Shown here: piece by piece, positions 8,767 to 17,269 of the stretch | How positions within the stretch are numbered: the stretch's first letter is position 1 | Layout of the letters: every line of letters begins with the position of its first letter | Assembly (NCBI GenBank): GCA_040797845.1 | Contig: JBFNFA010000002.1 | Location: 124,001 to 188,000 of the forward strand | DNA length: 64,000 bases | Origin: Clostridium_AW sp040797845 | GTDB taxonomy: Bacteria > Bacillota > Clostridia > Clostridiales > Clostridiaceae | Direction: 5' to 3' | Made by a program: the position numbers and the translations under genes | Notes under the pieces: model-generated | Database searches by the model: none | Told to the model about the DNA's origin: nothing | What the model saw: the letters and a program-made list of their open reading frames with translations, nothing else

Positions 8767-9021
8767 TTAAGTACGTTTCACAGTTAAATTTATCTTATTT
8801 GCATTGATGATGGTCCTTCCAGAACCACTATCACCTTTAACTACTAGTGTTATCCTCTTTTTATTGTCCTTTTCTCTAGATTGAATTTCATCTATACCTA
8901 TAACCTTTCTACCAAATATGCAATGACGAGGTTGGCACAATAAGCTTATTAACGCTATTATTATAATCCATATTATCGCAATCCATATTATTATAAAAAA
9001 GCACCATAAGAAAAAGAACAT
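8767..9021 (-). CDS. Small membrane-anchored protein (84 aa)
   Basis: One strongly hydrophobic N-terminal helix (about residues 2-28, rich in Phe, Ile and Trp) is followed by a basic segment and a soluble, probably beta-rich tail ending GRTIINANKINLTVKRT. The tail motif I-N-A-N-K-I-N-L-x-V parallels the ends of the two small proteins downstream (I-K-A-D-T-V-N-I-x-I). It is followed at 20 nt by the 50-residue gene. I do not recognise it; a signal-anchored envelope protein is the simplest reading. Confidence 0.55.
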   Translation of the reverse strand: MFFFLWCFFIIIWIAIIWIIIIALISLLCQPRHCIFGRKVIGIDEIQSREKDNKKRITLVVKGDSGSGRTIINANKINLTVKRT

Positions 9022-9208
9022 ATATAAAACACCAACCCTTATTTAAATTTTCCTATATATAATATCATTATATAAAAAACACTTCAAAGTGCTACAGATT
9101 TATTCATTGAAAGGTGTTTTTTTCATTACATGCCTTATTTTTTGAATAATTATGGAAAATTGGTTGCTAAGTTGTAAGTTTTTGCAAGGATAAGTTAGTT
9201 TTATAAAT

Positions 9209-9275
9209 AGAGAACTAAATACATAGTGAAGACGCTTTGAAAAAAATTTTCATTTCACTATATACTTAGCTCTTT
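9209..9275 (+). repeat. Short palindromic repeat, type A, copy 6
   Basis: AGAACTAAATACATAGTGAA pairs with TTTCACTATATACTTAGCTCT; the apex is GACGCTTTGAAAAAAATTTTC. It lies alone between the small-gene operon and the S-layer gene. Confidence 0.8.
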
Positions 9276-9330
9276 TGTGGTTGGCAATAGATTCAGTAGA
9301 TTTTTAGATGATAGATTAATAGATAATAAA

Positions 9331-9351
9331 TGTAGTGGAATTTCCACTACA
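9331..9351. repeat. Perfect 21-nt palindrome
   Basis: TGTAGTGGAA T TTCCACTACA, followed on the plus strand by GGGATCTTTTTATTTT. It could terminate rightward transcription or bind a dimeric protein. It lies just beyond the S-layer gene terminator. Confidence 0.5.
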
Positions 9352-9377
9352 GGGATCTTTTTATTTTAAAATTAAAA

Positions 9378-9405
9378 AGAGATAGTCTTTTCAAGACTAT
9401 CTCTC
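9378..9405 (-). terminator. Terminator of the S-layer-type gene
   Basis: Strong stem AAGAGATAGTCTT / AAGACTATCTCTC with a 3-nt loop, about 90 nt after the stop at 9496. Confidence 0.75.
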
Positions 9406-9495
9406 TTATTTGAATCATTTATTTTAGCATTTCCTCATAAACTTGAGGTTTATGACTATCTTGTGAGAAAGTCATATTACTAAGCTAAATTTTGC

Positions 9496-12400
9496 TTATT
9501 TTAATCCAGCTTTTATTTCAGATAATATTGCTGATCTAGTAAATGAAACTGCTGCATTTCTATTAGCTGACGCATCAGTAACAATTTTAGCTGAATCATT
9601 TCCATCTTTCAACTGAACTTCTATTACTAAATTATTATTTAAATCTCCAAATGCTTCACCATTTGATTTCTTAGTTAATGTTTCGCCTAAGTTTATCTTT
9701 AATAAGCTGCCTTCATTACTTAATCCATTTTCTGCAATCTTTATTTCTTTTCCGTCTATTTTAACTGAAACTATATCTGTAGCACCAGCTACTACATTAA
9801 GTTCTTCATCAAAATCAACGCTTAGAACATACTTATCATTTTCTTTCTCAAAGTTAAATTGTTTATCATTCTTTTCTAACTCTTTAACTTCAGGTCTGAT
9901 TTTATCTTCTATAGGTTCGTTATCTATAGAAACTTTTGTTCCAAATTCATCTTGTGATGATACATTTGAAGTTCTTGTTTTAAATGTTACTGTACTAGCT
10001 ATACTACTGTCTAATTTATCATCACTATCTAAGCCAAATACAGCAATTGTATTTCCATCATCATTAACTTTGTAAGTTTCAAGATTTACTGATTTTAAGT
10101 TACTGTCACCTGCACCTTTTGCAACTAAGAAATCATCTTCATCTATATAAGATAACTTACCTTCAAACTCAACTTCTATTGTGTCTTTAGCAGTTGCTTT
10201 TACAGACTTAGCTCCTATTGATCCTTGATCTTGAATAGACTTTATTCCTATATATTCATCATTTGTTTTCAAGTAATTTCCTTCTAAATCAGCAACTAAA
10301 GCAACTCTAATGTCTCCTAATTTTTTAACACTATCGATTGTTTTTGCTTTTATATATTCACTACCTTTTGAAACTCTTGGTAATTTAATTTTAATTGTAT
10401 CTGAAGTAACCAATTCAACCTTAGCTTCAGTTGGAAGTGGCTTAAATGATGTTGTACCTGGTTCTTGGTAGCTATATTTAGCTCTATCTGTTGCGTTTCC
10501 ATCTCCATCTGCTGCCATAGCTTCACTATATCTAATGTAGATATATTGATCAATTTTACCATTTAAACCTGTAGTATTTTCTTCAACCCATACCTTTGAT
10601 AATGTTGGAGCTTTAGTATCTCCAACTTCAACCTTAGTTGAATATGGCATCATTATATTAGGTACTGAAGCTACGTCTTGTACTCCTGATACTTCAAGAG
10701 TATATTCTCCTGATTTTAGAGCTTCAGTTAGTTTAAATGTTACTTCTTTATTGTTCTTGTTATAATTTACAGCTACTACTGGATGTCCTTTTGCGTCTAA
10801 TCCTTTACCAGTTACAACTTTTCCATCATTATCTTTTAGAGTATAATTTTCTCTCTTTTCAGCAGTCTCTTTATCTACATTTTTGCTGAATTTTATAGTA
10901 AATTCATGTAATCCTTCTTTATTTTCAACTTTTACTGAATTTACAGTTGGTTTTTCAGTATCTATAGCTGGCTTAACTACAGTATTTCTATCAGCTTTGT
11001 TTCCACTATAGTCTTCTACACCTTCTAAGAAGATTGTTGTATCTCCTAGACCCATCTTATGATCTGAGAAATCTATAACAACTTTATTATCAGTTATTTT
11101 TACTTTTCCAGTATTTTTTGATGTTCCATGGTAAACTTTTCCAACATTTTTGATTGGTTCATTGAATTCAAGTTCAACCTCAGTTAAATCTGTAGTCTTA
11201 GCTGAAACTATTACTGGAGCTTCTTTATCTTCTACTACTGTAAATGGAATATCTTTACCATATAATTTATGTCCAGCAAAATCTTCAACATCTGATACTG
11301 ATAATTTGTGTTCTCCAGTTGTCATTGAAGTTGAAACTATAACACTATTTGAAGCATAGTCATATTTCACTGTTCCAGCTATAGATTTTCCATCTATTTT
11401 GTAAGCTGCAGTTGTTGAAGCACTTGATTTTTTAACTGGTTCACTGAACTCAATTTTAAATGCTTTAGTTCCTAGTGCTTTAACTTCTTTAACAGTTGGA
11501 AGAGTAACATCTACTGGGCTAAATTTAATTTTTTCTTTGCTGAAAGTCTTTGACTTATCTTTATTCTTAACTCCAGTTATTTCTAGTTCATGTTCTTCTT
11601 GTCTGTCAAATATATCAGAAGTAGTATCACCATTTTGTAATGATAATGTTACAGATTTACCATCTTTTGATAAAACTGCTCCCCAATCTTTATCAAGTGT
11701 GTAATCCTTAATTTTGTAATTAGCTTCTTCTTCAGCTGATTCTTTATCTAATTCTTGATTGAATTCAAGTACAACTTGTTTTAAGTTGTCGGATTTTACT
11801 GATACAAGTTCTAAATTAGTAACAACTGGGTTAACCATATCCTTGATTGAGCTTTCGATAGCTGAATCTAAGGATCCAGTTCCACCTACCAAGTAAATCT
11901 TAGTGTTGTCTTTGTGGTTTGCTTTTATATAGTCTTTAGCAGCACTTGTTGAAGCATCTGAATTCTTGCTTCCGCTTAGTACTACTGGAGCTCCTACTTT
12001 AGCAGCTGCAGCTGATGCAACTAATGCGTCTGCGAACTGAGTTGGAGTTGCTCCACCAAATGCCATGTATATGCTATCTAACTTTAAGTCATCTTTAAAT
12101 TTCTTTAATACTTCTAAGTTAGTTGCGAATCTGTCTTTTCCTTCAGCTACTCTTGTTCCTTTTACGGAATCAACAACTGAAGTTGGTAATACTCCTGTTC
12201 CACCTACTGCTGAAACTGTTAAGCCTTCAGCAACGTTTTTAACTACTGATGGAACTTCGTTTTTGTTTCCGAATAATACTGGTGCTCCCTTTGTAGCAGC
12301 TATTGAAGCTACTGATAAAGCGTCAGCATATCCATCTTGTCCATTAACTAAGAAAGCTTCTTTCTTTCCAGTTAATTCTAAAACTTTTTTAGCAACACCA

Positions 12401-12840
12401 GCGTTAGTTTCATATCTTGAAGCTCCGCCGATTCTTTCTACTGTGTAAGTTTCAGCTAATTTGTTAGCTAAAGCTTTTGTTACAACGCCTTCTCCACCAA
12501 CAATAACTACTTTTTTAGCTTTTAAGCTGCTTAAAGCATTTAATAAATCAGCAGATGGCACGTCTACTTTATTAGTTAAAAGAATTGGTGCATTTAATGC
12601 TTTTGCAAGTGGAGTAGCACTTACTGCGTCTCCGTATCCGTATCCGTTAACTAATACTACTGTTTCAGCTCCATCAGCGAATGCCTTCTTAGCAACGCTT
12701 ATAGCAGTTTCTTCTCTTCCTGCTCCTTCTAGTCTTTCAACACTTGCTGCTGCACTTACTGGTACTGCAGTTAATGTTGATGTAAGTATTAAGCTCATAA
12801 CTGTTGCACTTGCTAGTGCCTTGTGGCTTTTCTTACTCAT
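9496..12840 (-). CDS. S-layer-type protein with three CWB2 repeats and SbsA-like Ig domains
   Basis: 1114 residues with a signal peptide at about 1-31 (ends VPVSAAA). Three cell-wall-binding type 2 repeats fill about 33-330: VERLEGAGREETA..VVIVGG, VERIGGASRYETN..AVGG and RVAEGKDRFATN..YLVGG. The rest is a string of at least six Ig-like/SbsA_Ig-type domains, each with a 'x-F-S-x-x-[VA]' strand (KIEFSEPVK, ELEFNEPIK, TIKFSKNVD, YIRYSEAMA, SVDFDEELN). The composition is Lys- and Asp-rich and nearly Cys-free, and the codon choice is uniform, as for a highly expressed surface protein. CWB2 triplets attach clostridial S-layer proteins to wall polymers. It has a long upstream region and its own terminator. 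No protease cleavage domain is evident, so it may be the main S-layer protein or a minor paralogue. Confidence 0.88.
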   Translation of the reverse strand: MSKKSHKALASATVMSLILTSTLTAVPVSAAASVERLEGAGREETAISVAKKAFADGAETVVLVNGYGYGDAVSATPLAKALNAPILLTNKVDVPSADLLNALSSLKAKKVVIVGGEGVVTKALANKLAETYTVERIGGASRYETNAGVAKKVLELTGKKEAFLVNGQDGYADALSVASIAATKGAPVLFGNKNEVPSVVKNVAEGLTVSAVGGTGVLPTSVVDSVKGTRVAEGKDRFATNLEVLKKFKDDLKLDSIYMAFGGATPTQFADALVASAAAAKVGAPVVLSGSKNSDASTSAAKDYIKANHKDNTKIYLVGGTGSLDSAIESSIKDMVNPVVTNLELVSVKSDNLKQVVLEFNQELDKESAEEEANYKIKDYTLDKDWGAVLSKDGKSVTLSLQNGDTTSDIFDRQEEHELEITGVKNKDKSKTFSKEKIKFSPVDVTLPTVKEVKALGTKAFKIEFSEPVKKSSASTTAAYKIDGKSIAGTVKYDYASNSVIVSTSMTTGEHKLSVSDVEDFAGHKLYGKDIPFTVVEDKEAPVIVSAKTTDLTEVELEFNEPIKNVGKVYHGTSKNTGKVKITDNKVVIDFSDHKMGLGDTTIFLEGVEDYSGNKADRNTVVKPAIDTEKPTVNSVKVENKEGLHEFTIKFSKNVDKETAEKRENYTLKDNDGKVVTGKGLDAKGHPVVAVNYNKNNKEVTFKLTEALKSGEYTLEVSGVQDVASVPNIMMPYSTKVEVGDTKAPTLSKVWVEENTTGLNGKIDQYIYIRYSEAMAADGDGNATDRAKYSYQEPGTTSFKPLPTEAKVELVTSDTIKIKLPRVSKGSEYIKAKTIDSVKKLGDIRVALVADLEGNYLKTNDEYIGIKSIQDQGSIGAKSVKATAKDTIEVEFEGKLSYIDEDDFLVAKGAGDSNLKSVNLETYKVNDDGNTIAVFGLDSDDKLDSSIASTVTFKTRTSNVSSQDEFGTKVSIDNEPIEDKIRPEVKELEKNDKQFNFEKENDKYVLSVDFDEELNVVAGATDIVSVKIDGKEIKIAENGLSNEGSLLKINLGETLTKKSNGEAFGDLNNNLVIEVQLKDGNDSAKIVTDASANRNAAVSFTRSAILSEIKAGLK

Positions 12841-12942
12841 ATTATGATAACCTCCTCATTTAAGTGAAATTAAAAATTGTTTTTTATTTTATTTATATAT
12901 TTAAATTAATATATAACACATTTATACAAATGGCGGCAATTC

Positions 12943-12992
12943 ACCATTTTAGACTTAATGGTAATTATATCATAAAAAATTTTCATTTTCTA
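12943..12992 (-). promoter_or_regulatory. Candidate promoter and inverted repeat for the S-layer-type gene
   Basis: Reading the minus strand, TAGAAA (12992-12987), a 17-nt spacer and TATAAT (12969-12964) form a plausible promoter. An inverted repeat, ACCATT/AATGGT (12943-12962), would overlap the transcription start and could be an operator. This leaves a 5' UTR of about 115 nt. The rest of the 12841-13279 gap is AT-rich with no gene that I can see. Confidence 0.4.
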
Positions 12993-13279
12993 GGTTTATT
13001 AAAAATTTTTCACAATTTAACTTTATTTTAGGTTTATATACATAAAATTTTATATATAACCATAGTTTAAGTTAATTTCTAACAGTATAAACTATTAGCA
13101 TTTTTAACCTCGGTTACTATTATACAACAACACTTCTAATTTTGCCATACCTTTTTCCTTAGAAAATGTAACCATGATTACCATTTAGTATTGTTTATTC
13201 CATATCATTTCTTCCGTATCCACATATAGACTTTATGGATTACTTATTCTACATAACTTTCTTAATTCCTTCTATAATT

Positions 13280-14290
13280 TTAATTTTTTTTCTTTTTATT
13301 TAAATTTATAGATAATATAGCTCTTCTGACACTATTTATTAATATAGGAAGAGTAGTGCATAATATTAATGAAGATAAAATAAATTCCATGCTTCCTATA
13401 TTCATTTTGTAGTATTTAAAAACCTTCATATAATAATAGATTACTAATGGATGGGAAAAATATATATCGAAGGAACTTATTGATATACTTTTAAGTATAT
13501 CAATTCCTATCCCCTCTTTATAATCTCTACTTAATATATAGGCTGTAACTACTATGGAATAAATTATTACAGAAGGCCTTATAAATGTAGTAGCATAATC
13601 TAAGCTCTTTCCAAGGCTTATGCTATTAAAGCTTTCCCATAGAAGCCCAGTTATGCATAGTAATAATATGCCTAGTATAAGAGTTTTATTCCTCTTTAAT
13701 TTTTCAATGCTAGCTTTTATATTCCCACTAAAATATATTCCTAAAGAAAAATAAAATAACCAAAATATTATATTTCTCTTAGAATAAAAATCTAAAGTTA
13801 AGTCAGGAATATTATAATAATGGGCAGTAGTGATAATTCCACCAGATATTATTAATGTTAGAATTACTCCCCATATTTTTTGGCTGACTATATATAATAC
13901 GGGAAAAATTAAATAAAGTTCGATAATCATTGGCAAAAAATAAAGATGATAAAAAATTTTATCTCCTTTTAAAAATAAATCAGGCCATGTACTATAATTG
14001 AAGTTTTTATTTATTAAGGTTAAATATATAACTCCCCATAATATATAGGGAGGAATTACTTTAAATACTCTCTTTTTATAAAAGTTCAATAGGCTCTTTT
14101 CTTTTCTATAACTTAAGCCTAATCCTATCCCTGAAAATATAACAAATACTGGTACTGAAAACCTAGATAATTGGTTTAATATTACAAATATTTTATAATT
14201 TAAACTCTCATTGTTGCTAGAAGACATAGCAAAGGCAGAAACATGTATCATAATTACTGCTAAGGTAGCATAGGCTTTCCCAATATCCAT
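13280..14290 (-). CDS. Acyltransferase family 3 membrane protein
   Basis: 336 residues with about ten hydrophobic segments, in the acyltransferase-3 (OafA/WecH-like) family, which moves acetyl or other acyl groups onto envelope sugars. The first helix carries the family histidine in VIMIHVSAF, and an Arg-rich loop follows (RKEKSLLNFYKKRVFKVIPP). The ATG at 14290 has no ribosome site. Upstream in frame, codons encode INIEKKHIVE before MDIGKA, matching the family's usual R/K-x-x-x-x-D start. A GGAAGG site sits just ahead of ATA (14314) and ATT (14320). The true start may therefore be a rare non-ATG codon. Confidence 0.8.
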   Translation of the reverse strand: MDIGKAYATLAVIMIHVSAFAMSSSNNESLNYKIFVILNQLSRFSVPVFVIFSGIGLGLSYRKEKSLLNFYKKRVFKVIPPYILWGVIYLTLINKNFNYSTWPDLFLKGDKIFYHLYFLPMIIELYLIFPVLYIVSQKIWGVILTLIISGGIITTAHYYNIPDLTLDFYSKRNIIFWLFYFSLGIYFSGNIKASIEKLKRNKTLILGILLLCITGLLWESFNSISLGKSLDYATTFIRPSVIIYSIVVTAYILSRDYKEGIGIDILKSISISSFDIYFSHPLVIYYYMKVFKYYKMNIGSMEFILSSLILCTTLPILINSVRRAILSINLNKKKKN

Positions 14291-14416
14291 TTCTACTATG
14301 TGCTTTTTTTCTATATTAATCCCTTCCTTCTAAATTTTTCTTATGTTCCCCATTATATCATATATTGATTTTTTTTTATATTATGATAAACTTATTTTAT
14401 AGTTACATTTATTAAG

Positions 14417-14445
14417 TTGAAAATCCACACAATATTGTATATAAT
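14417..14445 (+). promoter_or_regulatory. Sigma-A promoter for the SEC-C gene
   Basis: TTGAAA (14417-14422), exactly 17 nt, then TATAAT (14440-14445), about 40 nt ahead of the start codon. It is the best promoter match seen in the window. Confidence 0.7.
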
Positions 14446-14485
14446 AAAACGTGGAACTACACTTAAGTAAAAGGAGAAATAGCAT

Positions 14486-14986
14486 ATGAGCTTATACAAT
14501 GAGTGGAAAGAATTAGTTGTATTTTTCGTTCACACTAGAGGGCAAGAAGATTTTTGGAACGAATTAAATGCAGTACAGGAAAAAATAATACCAATAATAT
14601 TAAAGAATTATAAAACTATCATGAGGGGAGCCCTCAAAAACCTAGCTAAGAAGTTTGATGTTTCCGAAATATCCTTTGTAGGATTTTTAGATGGAATCAA
14701 TTCTACATTAAAAAGACCTGTGGATCTTGAGAACATAACAGAGAATTCTAGAATTAGTTTAGATATAGATTTTGAAAAACTCTACATTGCTTTATTAGAA
14801 GCTGGTGTAGATAATTTGTACAATCTACCAGAATGGAACTTGATTTTTGGAAAGGATAAGTTAGCTGATTTGCAAGTTGCTTATTCTGAAGATAAAACCA
14901 TTACTGTTCCTAAGATAGGCAGAAATGAATTATGTCCTTGTGGTAGTGAAAAGAAGTATAAAAATTGCTGTGGTAAAAATATATAA
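14486..14986 (+). CDS. SEC-C zinc-motif protein
   Basis: 166 residues. A helical N-terminal domain of unknown role is followed by a C-terminal SEC-C motif, GRNELCPCGSEKKYKNCCG, with the CxC...CC zinc ligands also found at the SecA C-terminus. Such stand-alone proteins may bind SecB, ribosomes or other partners; the function here is not determined. It has a clear promoter and an AAGGAG ribosome site, and is monocistronic with a strong terminator. Confidence 0.8.
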   Translation: MSLYNEWKELVVFFVHTRGQEDFWNELNAVQEKIIPIILKNYKTIMRGALKNLAKKFDVSEISFVGFLDGINSTLKRPVDLENITENSRISLDIDFEKLYIALLEAGVDNLYNLPEWNLIFGKDKLADLQVAYSEDKTITVPKIGRNELCPCGSEKKYKNCCGKNI

Positions 14987-15028
14987 TTTTTATATTTCTT
15001 CTCCTTTTTTAATAAAAAAATGATAGCC

Positions 15029-15074
15029 CCAAAAACATCAAAAGACGAAGTAATTCGTCTTTTGATGTTTTTGG
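15029..15074. terminator. Very long perfect terminator hairpin
   Basis: A 21-bp perfect stem closes on a GTAA loop: CCAAAAACATCAAAAGACG continuing to the loop and its exact complement. Transcripts from either side would end here. Confidence 0.8.
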
Positions 15075-15140
15075 AAGCTTTTAATTAAAATTAGTTTTTT
15101 ACTTGTAAATTTTCACAAATATATTTGAATATCCAAAAGG

Positions 15141-15208
15141 GGAGCTGAGGTACATAATAACGTCGCTTCATAAAAAGACGCTCCTCCCATTATATACCTC
15201 AGCTCTTC
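15141..15208 (+). repeat. Short palindromic repeat, type B, copy 7
   Basis: GAGCTGAGGTACATAATAA...TTATATACCTCAGCTC arms with the type B apex CGTCGCTTC / GACGCTCCTCCC. A spurious short open frame across it should be ignored. Confidence 0.83.
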
Positions 15209-15271
15209 TATGTTTTACAGATAGATTTAACAGATACATAGATAATAAAAAATAATCTAGTTTTACAAATG

Positions 15272-15322
15272 AAGATCTAAGCACATAGTGAAGCCGCTTT
15301 TTCACTATATACTTAGCTCTTT
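15272..15322 (+). repeat. Short palindromic repeat, type A, copy 8, apex deleted
   Basis: AAGATCTAAGCACATAGTGAA joins directly to GCCGCTTTTTCACTATATA, so about 15 nt of the apex is missing while both arms remain paired. Confidence 0.75.
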
Positions 15323-15357
15323 TGTAGTTTGCAGATATAATAATGTAATTCAAACTA

Positions 15358-15393
15358 AAAAATCACGCTAAGTTTTTTGCTTAACGTGATTTC
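15358..15393 (-). terminator. Terminator of the Rpn gene
   Basis: AAATCACGCTAAG pairs with CTTAACGTGATTT (one mismatch), about 40 nt past the stop of the Rpn gene. Confidence 0.7.
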
Positions 15394-15433
15394 TATAATA
15401 TATTACTTAACTCCATGCACTAAAGGGCTACTA

Positions 15434-16471
15434 TTAATTTATCATATCGTTTTTTAATTTTTTAATTTCCTCTATTGGTAATTGTGTACCTGCTGCTACT
15501 TGCTCTACACTCAATCCCATCTTTAGAAAATTTCTTGCTGCCTCAAGTTTACCTTCTTTGATACCTTCTTCCTTACCTTGTTCTCTACCTTCTTTAATGC
15601 CTTCTTTAATACCTTCTTTAATACCTTCCTTTATTCCTTCTTCTTTACCTTCTCTTATAGCCTCTTCTTTAATTTTATCTAAAGTTCTTCCTAAATTGCT
15701 AACCATATTATCAACCTCCTCTTGTTTGGCTTTATCTAAAATATTATCTATTTCCTTTTGAGAGTTATCATCAAGCCTTGGCTTTACTATACCTTTTAGC
15801 CATCTTTTGAATACATCAAATTGTTCCGGTCCTATTTTCTTTAATACAAAAGCTGAACTTCTTAACCTTTTCACAAGTTCATTTTTATCAATATCCTGTT
15901 CTAATAAAAATAGTAAGGATACCATGTTAGCAATCTCTAGTAAATCTTCTTTATTATATCTATTTACATCAAATAATATATAGTTAAAATCTAATATATT
16001 TTCTCCAAAGAGTTCATTCCCCTGCAAAATCTCTTTAAAGCTGGTAGTTGTTGTCCATTTGCTTTTTCCATTGTATAGTACTATTGGAATTATTGCTGGT
16101 AATTTAAAGTCTTTTCTTTTTCTATCCTTTTTTAGAGTATTTTTTAATATGTCTCTCCATATTTCTGTCATGTAGAACAATAATCTCATAGGCATTTGAA
16201 AATCTACTCTAGATTGAAACTCCATCAATACATAAAATATTATTTCTTGACCATCTATATTTATTCTATAAACTATATCTGATTCTTCTTCTTCAAAGTC
16301 ATTTAATATATAGGATTTATCTACAAGTATTAAATCCTCTTCTTTGATTAAGTTTACCCAATCCTTTTTAATAAAGCTTCTTATAAGCTCTAAAAAGGTT
16401 TCCTTATGTGAAAATATATGTTTGTATCCTACATCATGTTGATGGTGCACTTCTGTTCTTTCTTTTTTCAT
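15434..16471 (-). CDS. Rpn-family recombination-promoting nuclease / YhgA-like
   Basis: 345 residues. The N-terminal PD-(D/E)XK domain (about 10-250) shows DVGYKHIFSHKETFLEL, the acidic SDIVYR and the paired VLMEFQSRVD (E-x-Q), as in the Rpn/YhgA transposase-like family of DNA endonucleases. The C-terminal tail is a run of EGIK units (about residues 272-310) encoded by a 12-bp tandem repeat, followed by a short helical end. Related proteins promote recA-independent recombination or act in phage defence. It is monocistronic and sits between two blocks of the palindromic repeats. The start codon follows GGAGAG. Confidence 0.85.
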   Translation of the reverse strand: MKKERTEVHHQHDVGYKHIFSHKETFLELIRSFIKKDWVNLIKEEDLILVDKSYILNDFEEEESDIVYRINIDGQEIIFYVLMEFQSRVDFQMPMRLLFYMTEIWRDILKNTLKKDRKRKDFKLPAIIPIVLYNGKSKWTTTTSFKEILQGNELFGENILDFNYILFDVNRYNKEDLLEIANMVSLLFLLEQDIDKNELVKRLRSSAFVLKKIGPEQFDVFKRWLKGIVKPRLDDNSQKEIDNILDKAKQEEVDNMVSNLGRTLDKIKEEAIREGKEEGIKEGIKEGIKEGIKEGREQGKEEGIKEGKLEAARNFLKMGLSVEQVAAGTQLPIEEIKKLKNDMIN

Positions 16472-16611
16472 TAGTTATCTCTCCAAAACTTAGTATACAT
16501 ATATTATATCTTAAATTTTAAACATATTCACTAGTTATATTCATCAAACTATTTTTACATATTAGCTTTTCGTCTATAAATTTCTACAAAAGTAATTTAG
16601 TCTTACAAGTG

Positions 16612-16680
16612 AAGAGCTAAGCATGTAGTGAAGCTGCTCCAGAAAAAAGGCGCTCCTCCCACTATATACATCAGTCTTTC
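16612..16680 (+). repeat. Short palindromic repeat, hybrid A/B, copy 9
   Basis: The left half is type A (AGAGCTAAGCATGTAGTGAA, GCTCCAGAAAAAA). The right half is type B (GGCGCTCCTCCCACTATATA, CATCAGTCTTTC). The outer arms therefore no longer pair fully, pointing to recombination between the two types. Confidence 0.78.
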
Positions 16681-16764
16681 TATGTTTTAAAGATATATTT
16701 CAAATTTATATTATGACATCTTATTCTTAAATGTTGACTTTTATAATTTTATTGCACAAAACTT

Positions 16765-16967
16765 AAAAAATGTTATGTAATGCGCCCTATGCATTTGAGC
16801 AAAATCTGGAAATTCTTAATTTATTTTAGGAAAGTTCCGTTAAAATGCTGTACATGTTTGACCGAAGGGAGTTTGTCAGCATTAGGGACTTTTATAAAAT
16901 AAATTTTAGAAGTTCTTATTGCAGCGAGACAGCATAATAAGCATTGTGTAGCATTTTTTTATTTGTT
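16765..16967 (+). repeat. Long quasi-palindromic repeat (about 205 bp), copy 1
   Basis: Outer ends ATGTTATGTAATGCG and CATTGTGTAGCATTTTTT are complementary. The next arms AAATTCTTAATTTATTTTAG and AAAATAAATTTTAGAAGTT pair, then AATGCTG / CAGCATT around a core containing GACCGAAGGGAGTTTG. The whole unit can fold as one long hairpin. It has no open frame. Four other copies lie at 28.9, 41.7, 49.3 and 49.9 kb. Confidence 0.85.
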
Positions 16968-17025
16968 GAACCCATAGATTTTTTTTCAAATGTAAGCTTC
17001 TACAAAATTAACTAGGTATACAAAA

Positions 17026-17093
17026 TGGAATTAAGTAAATAATGACGTCACTTCGAAAAAAAGGCGTTCCTCTCATTATATACTTAATTCCTT
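17026..17093 (+). repeat. Short palindromic repeat, type B, copy 10
   Basis: GGAATTAAGTAAATAATGA pairs with TCATTATATACTTAATTCC; the apex has CGTCACTTCG / AGGCGTTCCTC. Arms are diverged in concert. Confidence 0.8.
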
Positions 17094-17161
17094 TATGTTT
17101 TACAAAATTATAAGTTCTTAAAATATAGATTTCCACAAAAATAATTTAGTCTCTCAAAGAA

Positions 17162-17225
17162 AAAGCTAAGCACATAGTAAAATTGGTTCAGGAAAACCTC
17201 TATCTCACTATATACTTAGCTCTTT
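17162..17225 (+). repeat. Short palindromic repeat, type A, copy 11
   Basis: AAAGCTAAGCACATAGTAA pairs with TCACTATATACTTAGCTCTT; the apex (TTGGTTCAGGAAAACC) is unusual. It lies 45 nt past the stop of the deacetylase gene and could serve as its terminator. Confidence 0.78.
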
Positions 17226-17269
17226 TGTAGTTTATATTTATGGTTTATAAATATATTTTAAAACTTAAA

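Noticed and set aside
10350..12847. Several open frames on both strands across the S-layer-type gene
   Set aside because: They overlap a long gene with clear CWB2 repeats and lack ribosome sites; they are composition shadows of that gene.
15168..15353. 61-codon frame across two palindromic repeats
   Set aside because: It is made entirely of repeat sequence, has no ribosome site, and the repeats are non-coding elsewhere.
16765..16967. Large non-coding RNA such as OLE or GOLLD
   Set aside because: The unit is only about 205 bp and a simple long hairpin present in five copies, which fits a palindromic repeat rather than those RNAs.
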